NCBI RefSeq assembly: GCF_014195325.1
Contig: NZ_JACIBK010000001.1
Coordinates: 434,001-498,000 of the forward strand
From: Rhizobium sp. BK650
GTDB taxonomy: Bacteria > Pseudomonadota > Alphaproteobacteria > Rhizobiales > Rhizobiaceae
DNA: 64,000 nucleotides
Direction of reading: 5' to 3'
Each line of letters starts with the position of its first letter. The stretch's first letter is position 1. The notes below the pieces were generated by a model. The model had not been told where the DNA came from, searched no databases, and worked only from the letters and a program-made list of their open reading frames with translations. Below, one piece after another: positions 8,961 to 16,939 of this stretch. The position numbers were made by a program, and so were the translations under genes.

Positions 8961-9857
8961 TCAGAAGTTCCAGTTGCGGGCCTTGCTGACGATGAAATCG
9001 CGGAATGCCTTCAGTTTAGCGGCGTTCTTTATCTCGTCCGGGTAGCAGAAATAGGTATCGAAGGAGGGGACGTCGGCATTGATTGCCAGCTGGATCAGAC
9101 CGGGATCGCGGCCGACAATATAATCCGGCAGGCAGGCAATGCCGATGCCGAGCAGGCATGCACGCTTGATCGAGGTCTGGCTGTTGATCTGCAAATGCGG
9201 AATGCGCTTGTTGTCTGAAGAGCGGCCGGCGATTTCCAGCCAGTTTACGTCGAGCAGGTAACTCGGCGCCGGTTCGCCGAAGGTGATGATGCGGTGATTG
9301 TCGAGATCCTCCATCGTCTGCGGCTCGCCGTGGCGGTTGATATAGGAGGGGGCAGCATAGACATGCATATGCACGGTGAAGAGCTTGCGCTGGATGAGAT
9401 CTGACTGCTGAGGCTGGCGAAGGCGGATAGCGCAATCGGCATGGCGCATGTTCACATCCACTTCCTCGTTGTCGAGGATGAGCTGGATCTGAACGTCGGG
9501 ATAGAGCTGCAAGAATTCCTGTATCTTGTCGGTCAGCCAGCCCTGGCCGAGGCCGACTGTCGTGGTGACGCGCAGCTTTCCGGAGGGCGTTTCCGTCGTC
9601 TCGGTCAGCTGCATCTTCACGGTTTCGAGCTTCAGCAGCACGTCATGGGCAGTGCGGTAAAGCAGCTCGCCCTGCTCGGTGAGGATCAGTCCGCGCGCGT
9701 GGCGGTGGAAGAGCTTTGTGCCCACATCCTGCTCGAGCGCGCTGACTTGACGACTGATCGCCGACTGGGACAGATGCAGCTTGTCAGCCGCATGCGTGAA
9801 CGATCCGGCTTCGGCAGCTGCGTGGAAAATGCGCAGCTTGTCCCAGTCCAATGGCAT
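8961..9857 (-). CDS. lsrB: LysR regulator LsrB/VtlR
   Basis: This 298-residue LysR protein has its winged helix at residues 4-65 (WDKLRIFHAAAEAGSFTHAA; LSQSAISRQVSALE) and an effector domain with cysteines at 142, 234, 242 and near 272. Sequence and place match LsrB of S. meliloti, needed for symbiosis and oxidative-stress tolerance and reported to be redox-sensitive, and VtlR of Brucella and Agrobacterium, which activates an AbcR sRNA. The start at 9857 (MPLDWDKL) is the conserved one; an in-frame ATG five codons upstream is possible. It lies 22 bases after trxB on the same strand, so the two are probably co-transcribed, and the two sRNA genes follow it. This neighbourhood links thiol redox, the regulator and its likely RNA targets. 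Confidence 0.9.
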   Translation of the reverse strand: MPLDWDKLRIFHAAAEAGSFTHAADKLHLSQSAISRQVSALEQDVGTKLFHRHARGLILTEQGELLYRTAHDVLLKLETVKMQLTETTETPSGKLRVTTTVGLGQGWLTDKIQEFLQLYPDVQIQLILDNEEVDVNMRHADCAIRLRQPQQSDLIQRKLFTVHMHVYAAPSYINRHGEPQTMEDLDNHRIITFGEPAPSYLLDVNWLEIAGRSSDNKRIPHLQINSQTSIKRACLLGIGIACLPDYIVGRDPGLIQLAINADVPSFDTYFCYPDEIKNAAKLKAFRDFIVSKARNWNF

Positions 9858-9879
9858 TCCCCCACCCCTCATGCCGTTA

Positions 9880-10854
9880 TTACTCCGCTGCTACGGCAAC
9901 GGGCATGTGGCCCGTCAGATAACGCTCTGCCTCGAGTGCGGCCATGCATCCCATGCCCGCGGCGGTGATCGCCTGGCGGAACGTATCATCAGTCACATCG
10001 CCTGCGGCATAGACACCCTCCAGGCTGGTCGCAGTCGAATTCGGTGCGGTCCAGAGATAGCCGTTATCCTTCAGCTTCAGCTTGCCCTTGAAAAGTTCGG
10101 TTGCAGGCGCATGGCCAATCGCCACGAAGACACCGTCGATCGCGATATCGGTGATAGTGCCGGTGCGCGTGTCGCGCAGGCGAGCGCCGGAAACGGACGG
10201 CGGCATGGGGGGCTTTGCCGGTGCGCCAGTGATTTCGGCAACCTCGGTGTTCCAGAGGATTTTGACGTTCCCCTTGGCGAAGAGACGCTCCTGGAGGATT
10301 TTTTCTGCGCGAAACTCATCGCGGCGATGGACGACAGTGACCGACTTCGCGATGTTGGACAGGTAGAGCGCTTCCTCGACGGCGCTGTTGCCGCCGCCGA
10401 CAACGATTACATCCTTGTTGCGATAGAAGAAGCCGTCGCAGGTGGCGCAGGCCGACACGCCGAAGCCCTGGAAATGCTGCTCGCTTTCGATGCCGAGCCA
10501 CTTGGCCTTGGCGCCGGTCGCGATGATCAGCGTATCGGCAGTCCAGACCTGGCCGCTATCGGTGCGGGCGATGAAGGGGCGCTGGTTGAGGTCGACTTCG
10601 GTCACGAGGTCGTTGACGATTTCGGCGCCGACATGCTGGGCCTGCTGCAGCATCTGATCCATCAGCCAGGGACCTTGGATCGGATCGGCAAAACCCGGAT
10701 AATTCTCGACGTCGGTGGTGATCATAAGCTGGCCGCCCTGTTCCAGACCGGCGATCAAAACCGGCTTCAGCATGGCGCGCGCGGCATAGACCGCTGCCGT
10801 ATAACCGGCGGGTCCGGAACCGATGATGAGCACCTTGGTATGGCGGGCAGACAT
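9880..10854 (-). CDS. trxB: Thioredoxin reductase
   Basis: This FAD- and NADPH-dependent cytoplasmic flavoenzyme reduces thioredoxin. The FAD motif GSGPAGYTAAVYAAR is near the N-terminus, the redox-active disulfide CATC is at residues 136-139, the NADPH motif GGGNSAVEEA follows, and the second FAD contact GVYAAGDV is near the C-terminus. The length of 324 residues is normal. The start at 10854 has AAGGA seven to eleven bases upstream; the longer in-frame start has no support. It is divergent from lrp and 22 bases ahead of lsrB on the same strand, an arrangement that suggests redox feedback. Confidence 0.96.
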   Translation of the reverse strand: MSARHTKVLIIGSGPAGYTAAVYAARAMLKPVLIAGLEQGGQLMITTDVENYPGFADPIQGPWLMDQMLQQAQHVGAEIVNDLVTEVDLNQRPFIARTDSGQVWTADTLIIATGAKAKWLGIESEQHFQGFGVSACATCDGFFYRNKDVIVVGGGNSAVEEALYLSNIAKSVTVVHRRDEFRAEKILQERLFAKGNVKILWNTEVAEITGAPAKPPMPPSVSGARLRDTRTGTITDIAIDGVFVAIGHAPATELFKGKLKLKDNGYLWTAPNSTATSLEGVYAAGDVTDDTFRQAITAAGMGCMAALEAERYLTGHMPVAVAAE

Positions 10855-10962
10855 GGAATTTCCTTTCGACTGGGAGGATTCGGCGGCTAAGCAGCGAATA
10901 AGGCCGTTTCGCGATCCCTGCGCCATTTATGAACGACCAATGCTTTTATTCAAGGGCAGCCT

Positions 10963-10985
10963 TGCATTACCAACAAGGCAATGCA
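10963..10985. promoter_or_regulatory. Inverted repeats between trxB and lrp
   Basis: The 229-base divergent gap contains nested symmetry: TGCAT (10963-10967) and ATGCA (10981-10985) 13 bases apart, and GCCTTG with CAAGGC around the same centre. The half-sites resemble those before the AbcR genes, but the spacing differs. It could serve LsrB, Lrp autoregulation, or neither. Confidence 0.35.
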
Positions 10986-11083
10986 GCTGCTGTGTAAGAT
11001 TCCGTCATCGGACTGAAACTTTCTTGCGTATTCCGTGGCTTTATATAGAAGCTGCCCGCGGGGAATTAAAGAAAGGCCTGAGC

Positions 11084-11551
11084 GTGGTCCGCGCTGAACT
11101 TGACGTTATCGACATAAAGATATTGCGGGAATTGCAGGCCGACGGCCGCATGACCAATGTGGAGCTTGCCGACCGGGTCGGAATTTCAGCGCCACCCTGT
11201 CTGCGCCGGGTGCGCAAGCTTGAAGAAGCGGGCGTCATCGAAGGTTATCATGCCATGCTGAACAGCCCGAAGCTCGGGCTCGATCTCGTCGCTTTCTGCA
11301 TGGTTGGCCTCAAGCATCAATCGGAAGCCAATCTGAAGGCCTTCGCCGCTGCTACGGCTGAGTGGCCGCTGGTGCGTCAGGCCTGGATGGTTTCCGGCGA
11401 CAGCGACTTCCTGCTGCATTGCGTCGCTCAAAACCTCACTCGTTTCCAGGATTTCGTCATCGAAGTGCTGACGGCCAATGAGCATGTCGATACCGTTCGC
11501 ACCATGCTAACGATCCGCCAGGTAAAGAAGCTCGGGCTGGTCGAACTCTAA
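11084..11551 (+). CDS. lrp: Lrp/AsnC family transcriptional regulator
   Basis: This DNA-binding protein of 155 residues typically forms dimers to octamers and senses amino acids. The helix-turn-helix (DIKILRELQADGRMTNVELA, then VGISAPPCLRRVRKLEEAG) is followed by the RAM effector domain to the C-terminus. The start chosen is GTG at 11084, with AAGG seven bases upstream, because upstream in-frame codons run through the divergent promoter and are not Lrp-like. The gene lies divergent to trxB and convergent with a glycosyltransferase gene. Equivalent genes sit in the same place in S. meliloti. The effector amino acid is unknown. Confidence 0.9.
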   Translation: MVRAELDVIDIKILRELQADGRMTNVELADRVGISAPPCLRRVRKLEEAGVIEGYHAMLNSPKLGLDLVAFCMVGLKHQSEANLKAFAAATAEWPLVRQAWMVSGDSDFLLHCVAQNLTRFQDFVIEVLTANEHVDTVRTMLTIRQVKKLGLVEL

Positions 11552-11585
11552 AGCAGGAAAAGAAGCGGTTTTCCGACGGAATGCG

Positions 11586-12380
11586 CTATCCGCGCCAAGC
11601 CTTGTTCAGCCAGTCGGTATTGCCAATGCGGCGATACCATTTGTGGCCGCCCCCTTCAAAAACCTCGCTCATTTTCGGATCGCCGGCGAAGACCACGATC
11701 TTGGCGTCCGGTGGGAGCTCAGGATCTCGCCAGAAGCTCGTGACATGGCGCGGCACGCAGGCGTTCTTGAAGCTTACGCACCATTCGCGCGGCCAGTATT
11801 GCAGGTGTCCATGGGCTTCCAGCTGCGCGCTCTGGAATTGTTGGGAGATTTCGTATTTCGACATGGCCGCCACCGGATCGGCGACGTAGGCGTCGAGAAT
11901 GTAGGCATGCGCGCCGATCTCATAGCGGAAGACTGAACTGTTACCGACCGAGGCCAGGAATTTGTCACGGGCAGGGTTGATCTTGCGCAGCGGCTTCGGG
12001 CGAAAGAGATCGTCGTCGCGGATGATAAGGAACTTGCCTGGATGCTCGAAGAGCGGCTCCAGATCATCGACAATGACGAGATCGAGATCGAGGAAGAGTC
12101 CGGTGCCCTTGAGATCGACAAGCTCGCTGCGGAAGAGCGCCAGTTTCTGCCAGCGACGATCCTTTGAACCCGCCGGTAGGCCGAGCTCGGGCAGGGGGAA
12201 GGTTTCAATACCCTCGTCGAGGCCGGCCATGTTGTCGGTGAAGCAGACGAAGCGGTGCCGACGCTTCAGGTGCCGTTTCACGCCGCGGTAGAGATTGTTG
12301 ACATATTCGGCGCCGTAAAGCGTTCCCCACTTCATGCAGAGCACGTTGACGAGGTTTTCGTCGTTATTTGCGGTCGACAT
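11586..12380 (-). CDS. Glycosyltransferase-like protein of the LPS-core region
   Basis: This cytoplasmic protein of 264 residues is predicted to be GT-A fold. The N-terminal strand VNVLCMKWGTLYGAEYVNNL and the acidic motif FLDLDLVIVDDL (a DxD-type nucleotide-sugar and metal site) are the main evidence; conserved aromatic and basic stretches (YWPREWCVSFK, HKWYRRIGNTDWLN) follow. Similar proteins occur beside lpsB/lpcC in rhizobia. It is downstream of the mannosyltransferase gene with a 52-base gap, on the same strand, so they may form one transcript with greA. Sugar donor and acceptor are unknown; a role in core polysaccharide decoration is inferred from the neighbourhood. Confidence 0.75.
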   Translation of the reverse strand: MSTANNDENLVNVLCMKWGTLYGAEYVNNLYRGVKRHLKRRHRFVCFTDNMAGLDEGIETFPLPELGLPAGSKDRRWQKLALFRSELVDLKGTGLFLDLDLVIVDDLEPLFEHPGKFLIIRDDDLFRPKPLRKINPARDKFLASVGNSSVFRYEIGAHAYILDAYVADPVAAMSKYEISQQFQSAQLEAHGHLQYWPREWCVSFKNACVPRHVTSFWRDPELPPDAKIVVFAGDPKMSEVFEGGGHKWYRRIGNTDWLNKAWRG

Positions 12381-12432
12381 CTGCGTGACTTTACTTTCCT
12401 GATACGTCCGTCACCAAGGATTGACCAACGGC

Positions 12433-13482
12433 TTATGTGCTGAGAAGCTGCTGGTAAATTCGATTGATCGCCGTCGCTTCTTTTTCCAAGGCGAAATTTT
12501 CCCGCACGTGGCTGAGGGCCGATTGGCCGTGGTTTGATGCTAGTGCAGGATCGGCAAGATAGGTGGCGATCGCTGCAGTCAGCGCATTTCCATCGCCGGG
12601 TGGCACGATGATGCCGTTTTCCCCGGACACGATCATTTCAGCGTAAGCGCCCGCGTCAGATGCCACAACCGGTGTCCTCGAAGCCATGGCCTCCAGCGGC
12701 GTTAGGCCGAAGCCTTCGTTGCGGGAGGGGGCGACATAGAGCGTCAGACGGCGATACCAGACCTTGATGTCTGGCACTTCGCCGATGAAGACGATGCGGC
12801 TGGTGAGACCGGCTGCGGCAATATCAGCTTTCAGCTGATCGGCGAAGGCCGTGTGCTCCGGGGTGACGCGACCGGAAATGACAGCCGTCCAGTCGGGATG
12901 CTGCGGCAGAAGCGCGATCATCGCCTGAACGAAAAGGTCGGTACCCTTTTGATGGCGCACGCGGCCGAAGCAGCCGACGAGGTAGCGACCGGACAGGCCG
13001 GTTGCGGCAATCGTATCGTCAGGTCCTGACGGCGGATGAAAAAGAGTGAGGTCGACGCCATGCTGGATGACTGTGTGCGGCACCTTTAGGAAGGAGCCGG
13101 ATCGGCTGCTGGTGGCGATCACGGCATCCATCTGGCGGATCAGCCAGCGGGTGTAGGAGGTGTGACGGCGCTGGGCGGCCGAGGTGAAGACGAGCTTCAG
13201 GGGCATGCGCAACACCTGGCGCAGAAGGATGCCTGCCGCCATCTCATTGTTACGGCGCGCGTGCCAGACGCGGTGGCGGCGTCCGGCCGGCGGACGCCAG
13301 AGGCCGGCAAGCTGCGGCCAATTCAAGCGCGGAAGTTCCGGCGGGAGGCCAGGGCCAAAGGCGGCAATCCTGATCCCGAGCCGAATTTGACAGGGGATGA
13401 GCTGGACAATCGTGGACGTGACGCCGGATAGCCGGCGTTTCAGGTTCGGCGCGATGATCTCGACGTCACTGATATCCGGCAC
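12433..13482 (-). CDS. lpcC: LPS core mannosyltransferase LpcC/LpsB (GT4)
   Basis: This GT-B glycosyltransferase is expected to add mannose to the Kdo2-lipid IVA inner core on the cytoplasmic face. Typical features are VEIIAPNLKRRLSGVTSTI at the start of the acceptor domain, CFGRVRHQKGTDLFVQAM opening the donor domain, and the EX7E-type motif SRNEGFGLTPLEAMASRTPVV near the C-terminus. With the GTG at 13482 the protein has 349 residues, close to the roughly 350 of LpcC and LpsB. The frame stays open upstream into greA, but that part would overlap greA and is not homologous. The ribosome site is weak. It lies 31 bases after greA on the same strand. The symbol follows R. leguminosarum usage; S. 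meliloti calls it lpsB. Confidence 0.82.
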   Translation of the reverse strand: MPDISDVEIIAPNLKRRLSGVTSTIVQLIPCQIRLGIRIAAFGPGLPPELPRLNWPQLAGLWRPPAGRRHRVWHARRNNEMAAGILLRQVLRMPLKLVFTSAAQRRHTSYTRWLIRQMDAVIATSSRSGSFLKVPHTVIQHGVDLTLFHPPSGPDDTIAATGLSGRYLVGCFGRVRHQKGTDLFVQAMIALLPQHPDWTAVISGRVTPEHTAFADQLKADIAAAGLTSRIVFIGEVPDIKVWYRRLTLYVAPSRNEGFGLTPLEAMASRTPVVASDAGAYAEMIVSGENGIIVPPGDGNALTAAIATYLADPALASNHGQSALSHVRENFALEKEATAINRIYQQLLST

Positions 13483-13513
13483 TGGCTGCTCTCGCGGAGA
13501 AAGGTGCGGGCGA

Positions 13514-13990
13514 TCAGCCCCAGGAAACGGATAGGATTTCGTAGGCCTTCGAACCACCCGGCGCGTTGACTTCGATGGAATCGCCGACTTCCTTGCCAAT
13601 CAGCGCGCGGGCGATCGGTGAGGAAATGGAGATACGGCCCTGCTTCACGTCGGCCTCCTGATCGCCGACGATCTGGTAGGTTCTTTCCTCTTCGGTGTCT
13701 TCGTCGACGAGCTTCACCTTGGCGCCAAACTTGATCTTGTCGCCCGACATCTTGGAGAGGTCGATGACTTCGGCGCGTGCCGTCAGATCTTCGAGCTCGG
13801 TGATGCGGCCTTCATTGTGGCTCTGCGCTTCCTTGGCGGCATGGTACTCGGCATTTTCGGAGAGGTCGCCATGGGCGCGCGCTTCCGCAATTGCCTCGAT
13901 GATTCGCGGGCGCTCTTCCTGCTGACGCCAGCGCAGTTCTTCCTGCAGCTTGACGAAACCGCCCTGTGTCATCGGTACCTTATCAACCAT
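13514..13990 (-). CDS. greA: Transcription elongation factor GreA
   Basis: GreA enters the RNA polymerase secondary channel and stimulates cleavage of backtracked RNA. The N-terminal coiled coil runs to about residue 75 and carries the acidic tip region [14 protein letters not shown]; the C-terminal FKBP-like domain contains [19 protein letters not shown]. The length of 158 residues is normal. The start at 13990 is the conserved one ([12 protein letters not shown]), with GAAGGACGAA upstream; the longer reading frame is leader. A hairpin with a U-rich tail sits in that leader, and lpcC and another glycosyltransferase gene follow on the same strand. Confidence 0.95.
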   Translation of the reverse strand: MVDKVPMTQGGFVKLQEELRWRQQEERPRIIEAIAEARAHGDLSENAEYHAAKEAQSHNEGRITELEDLTARAEVIDLSKMSGDKIKFGAKVKLVDEDTEEERTYQIVGDQEADVKQGRISISSPIARALIGKEVGDSIEVNAPGGSKAYEILSVSWG

Positions 13991-14029
13991 TTTTTCGTCC
14001 TTCTCTCCCTGCATCCGCAGTTGGCGCAG

Positions 14030-14069
14030 ACACAAAAGAAAACAGGTCCCGAAGGGGAACTTCGGAACC
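14030..14069 (-). promoter_or_regulatory. Terminator-like hairpin in the greA leader
   Basis: On the minus strand a 10-bp stem with one mismatch (14045-14054 with 14060-14069, five-base loop) is followed by TGTTTTCTTTTG, and lies 40-80 bases upstream of the greA start. It looks like an attenuator, similar in principle to the premature-termination leader (GraL) of E. coli greA. Confidence 0.5.
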
Positions 14070-14239
14070 GTGTTACAATCCTAATTCGTTGCTTATAGCA
14101 GATCGGCACGAGCAATTTCCATAAAATTCGTATCGACGCCGTTTATCTCCCGTGGAAGTGCCTGCTTTTAAAGGGAGGTTGGAGGGAGTTCTTTTGTTCG
14201 TCTTGATTTCGCCACCATGAACATTTAGTGAACAAAGCG

Positions 14240-15472
14240 ATGAAGAAGTCGCTTAGAGAAAGGCTGGCGATCCTCTCCGAGGCCGCCAAATACGATGCAT
14301 CCTGCGCCTCGAGCGGCACGGTGAGGCGGGATTCGGCAGGCTCCGGCGGGCTGGGCTCGACCGAGGGTGCCGGCATCTGTCATGCTTATGCGCCGGACGG
14401 GCGATGCATTTCTCTGCTGAAAATCCTGCTCACTAATTTCTGCATTTACGACTGCGCCTATTGCGTCAACAGGTCGTCCAGCAATGTCGAGCGCGCCCGC
14501 TTCACGCCGGAAGAAGTCGTTTGGCTGACGCTTGAATTTTATAGGAGGAACTATATTGAAGGCTTGTTTCTTTCATCAGGCATCATCCGCTCCTCCGACC
14601 ACACGATGGAGGAGATGGTGCGCATCGTCCGGGAGCTGCGGATCGCGCACGGTTTCCGTGGTTATATCCATCTGAAATCCATTCCGGAGGCATCACCGCA
14701 CCTGATCGAGGAGGCCGGGCTTTATGCCGATCGGCTGTCTCTCAATATCGAGCTGCCGACGGATAGCGGTATCAGCCGATTTGCGCCCGAGAAGAAGCCT
14801 GCAAACATCCGCCGCTCTATGGGCGATCTCAGGTTAAAGATTGAGGCGGCGGCGGAGCCGACGCTGCAGACCAAGAAACGAAAGCGTTTCGTGCCGGCGG
14901 GCCAAAGCACGCAGATGATCGTCGGCGCCGACGGCGCCAACGACGCGACGATCCTCGCGACCAGCGGCCAACTCTACAGCAGCTATGACTTGAAACGCGT
15001 CTATTATTCGGCCTTCAGCCCTATCCCCGACAGCTCGAAGAGCCTGCCGCTCATCAAGCCGCCGTTGATGCGAGAGCATCGGCTCTACCAGGCCGACTGG
15101 CTCTATCGCTTCTACGGTTTCGGCATCGACGAGATCACCTCGACCCAGCAAGGCGGCATGCTGGATCTCAATCTCGATCCCAAGCTTGCTTGGGCGCTCA
15201 GCCATCGCGGCGATTTCCCCATCGACATCAACCGCGCCGACCGCGAGACGCTGCTGCGCGTGCCGGGGGTCGGCACCAAGACAGTAAAGGCTATCCTGGC
15301 CGAGCGACGGCAGCGCCGTCTGCGGATCGAGGATCTGCCGCGGCTTGGCGTGTCGATCCGCAAGGTGCAGGCCTTCATCACTGCCGAGGGCTGGACGCCG
15401 CACCGGCTCGTCGACCGGCCGGACTTGCGAGCGATGTTCGAGCCGCCAGCTGAACAGTTGTCACTGCTATGA
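14240..15472 (+). CDS. Putative DNA modification/repair radical SAM protein
   Basis: This 4Fe-4S radical SAM enzyme of 410 residues belongs to the family that is always found next to a UDG-superfamily protein. The cluster motif C68-x3-C72-x2-C75 (FCIYDCAYCVNR) is intact, followed by the barrel (GLFLSSGIIRSSDHTMEEM, GYIHLKSIPEASPHL, LSLNIELPTD). The C-terminal 70 residues hold a helix-hairpin-helix DNA-binding motif (INRADRETLLRVPGVGTKT). The reaction is unknown; DNA as substrate is inferred from this motif and the partner. The ATG at 14240 was chosen; a GTG four codons earlier is equally possible, and neither has a good ribosome site. Its stop overlaps the next start as ATGA, so the two are translationally coupled. 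Confidence 0.88.
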   Translation: MKKSLRERLAILSEAAKYDASCASSGTVRRDSAGSGGLGSTEGAGICHAYAPDGRCISLLKILLTNFCIYDCAYCVNRSSSNVERARFTPEEVVWLTLEFYRRNYIEGLFLSSGIIRSSDHTMEEMVRIVRELRIAHGFRGYIHLKSIPEASPHLIEEAGLYADRLSLNIELPTDSGISRFAPEKKPANIRRSMGDLRLKIEAAAEPTLQTKKRKRFVPAGQSTQMIVGADGANDATILATSGQLYSSYDLKRVYYSAFSPIPDSSKSLPLIKPPLMREHRLYQADWLYRFYGFGIDEITSTQQGGMLDLNLDPKLAWALSHRGDFPIDINRADRETLLRVPGVGTKTVKAILAERRQRRLRIEDLPRLGVSIRKVQAFITAEGWTPHRLVDRPDLRAMFEPPAEQLSLL

Positions 15473-16917
15473 TGCGCCGGGTCGTGTTGGAGGGCAGAGG
15501 AAATTTCGATGAGTGGCGCAGAGTGGCCCGCGCCTTTGCTGCGGCTGGAATTTTGCCTGATGAAATCGAGTGGTATGAAAAAAGCGATGAGTCGGGCTTC
15601 GCCTTCCAGCGTGACGCGCTGCCGCCCGATCCGCCCGCCAACAGCAAGCCCATGACTGTGCCGACCGTCTTCATGACGCTGGCCGAGGCGGTGATCTGCC
15701 ATAGCGACCGAAAGCGTTTTTCGCTGCTTTACAGCCTGCTCTGGCGAATACAGACGAACCGGTGTCTGCTGGATTTGGTCTCTGATCTGGAAGTGTCGCG
15801 CGCCCGGCTGATGCAGAAGAGCGTGCATCGTGACGCCCACAAGATGACAGCATTCGTGCGCTTCAAGGAGGTGGCGGCCCCCGCTGGCGGGCGGCGGAAA
15901 TTCATCGCCTGGTTCGAACCGGATCACTATATCGTCGCGCGCAAGGCACCCTTTTTTCAGCGTCGTTTCAACGATATGGACTGGCTGATCGCGACGCCGA
16001 AGGGGTCGGCTGCCTGGGACGGCGAGCGACTGACGATCAGCAACATGCCTTGTGAGAAGCCCGATATCAGCGATGCGACCGATGATCTCTGGCGCACTTA
16101 CTATGCCAGCATCTTCAACCCGGCGCGGCTGAAGGTGAAGGCGATGCGGGCCGAGATGCCAAAGAAATACTGGAAGAATTTGCCGGAAGCCGATCTCATT
16201 CCCGGCCTGATCGCCAACGCCGAAGCCAAGGTGCTGGCCATGGCCGAGCGCGAGGCGACGATGCCGCCTCCTTATCATAGCAGGATTCAGGAAGCGGCTG
16301 CCCGCATACCGGCTCCGCAACGGGCACCAGCCGGGACCCTAGAGGCGTTGCGAGAGGAAGCATCTGTCTGCAGCCAATGCCCCTTGCATGCGAAGGCAAC
16401 GCAGACCGTTTTCGGGGAAGGGCCTGCCGACGCGGAGATCATGTTCGTTGGCGAGCAGCCTGGTGATCAGGAAGATCTTGCGGGGCGGCCCTTTGTCGGT
16501 CCTGCCGGAAGGGTTTTTGACGAGGCGATCGCGCAGGTCGGCATCGACCGGTCGAGGCTCTATGTCACCAATGCCGTCAAGCATTTCAAATACGAGCCGC
16601 GCGGCAAGCGGCGCATCCACCAGAAGCCAAATCTTGGCGAGGTGCAGCATTGCCGCTGGTGGCTGAAACTTGAAATCGACTTCATAAAGCCGAAAGTGAT
16701 CGTAGCGATGGGAGCGACGGCGCTCTATTCCCTGACCGGGGAGAAACAGAAGCTTGAGGATCTGCGGGGACGGCCGATTGCGATGGAGGAGGGGCGGATG
16801 CTCTTCGTTACGGTGCATCCCTCCTATCTGCTGCGAATTCCGGACGAGGAGAAAAAGGCGCGGGAGCTCGCCCGCTTCCGGCAAGATATGAATCTGATCA
16901 AGGGGCTGGCGGCCTGA
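15469..16917 (+). CDS. UdgX family uracil-DNA binding protein with N-terminal DUF4130-like domain
   Basis: This 482-residue protein has two parts. Residues 1-270 match the 'probable DNA metabolism protein' (DUF4130) type, including FIAWFEPDHYIVARKAPFFQ and DDLWRTYYASIFNPARLK. Residues 290-482 are a family-4-like UDG fold with iron-sulfur cysteines (CSQCPLH), motif GEQPGDQEDLAGRPFVGPAG and late motif VHPSYLLR. The loop KRRIHQKP at residues 380-387 is the UdgX hallmark; in M. smegmatis UdgX the equivalent His forms a covalent bond with the uracil-derived site, and here it is His384. So the protein probably traps uracil in DNA and does not release it. It overlaps the radical SAM gene by four bases. 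The joint pathway is not established. Confidence 0.9.
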   Translation: MMRRVVLEGRGNFDEWRRVARAFAAAGILPDEIEWYEKSDESGFAFQRDALPPDPPANSKPMTVPTVFMTLAEAVICHSDRKRFSLLYSLLWRIQTNRCLLDLVSDLEVSRARLMQKSVHRDAHKMTAFVRFKEVAAPAGGRRKFIAWFEPDHYIVARKAPFFQRRFNDMDWLIATPKGSAAWDGERLTISNMPCEKPDISDATDDLWRTYYASIFNPARLKVKAMRAEMPKKYWKNLPEADLIPGLIANAEAKVLAMAEREATMPPPYHSRIQEAAARIPAPQRAPAGTLEALREEASVCSQCPLHAKATQTVFGEGPADAEIMFVGEQPGDQEDLAGRPFVGPAGRVFDEAIAQVGIDRSRLYVTNAVKHFKYEPRGKRRIHQKPNLGEVQHCRWWLKLEIDFIKPKVIVAMGATALYSLTGEKQKLEDLRGRPIAMEEGRMLFVTVHPSYLLRIPDEEKKARELARFRQDMNLIKGLAA

Positions 16918-16939
16918 GTGCAGAATTCGATTCAATACG

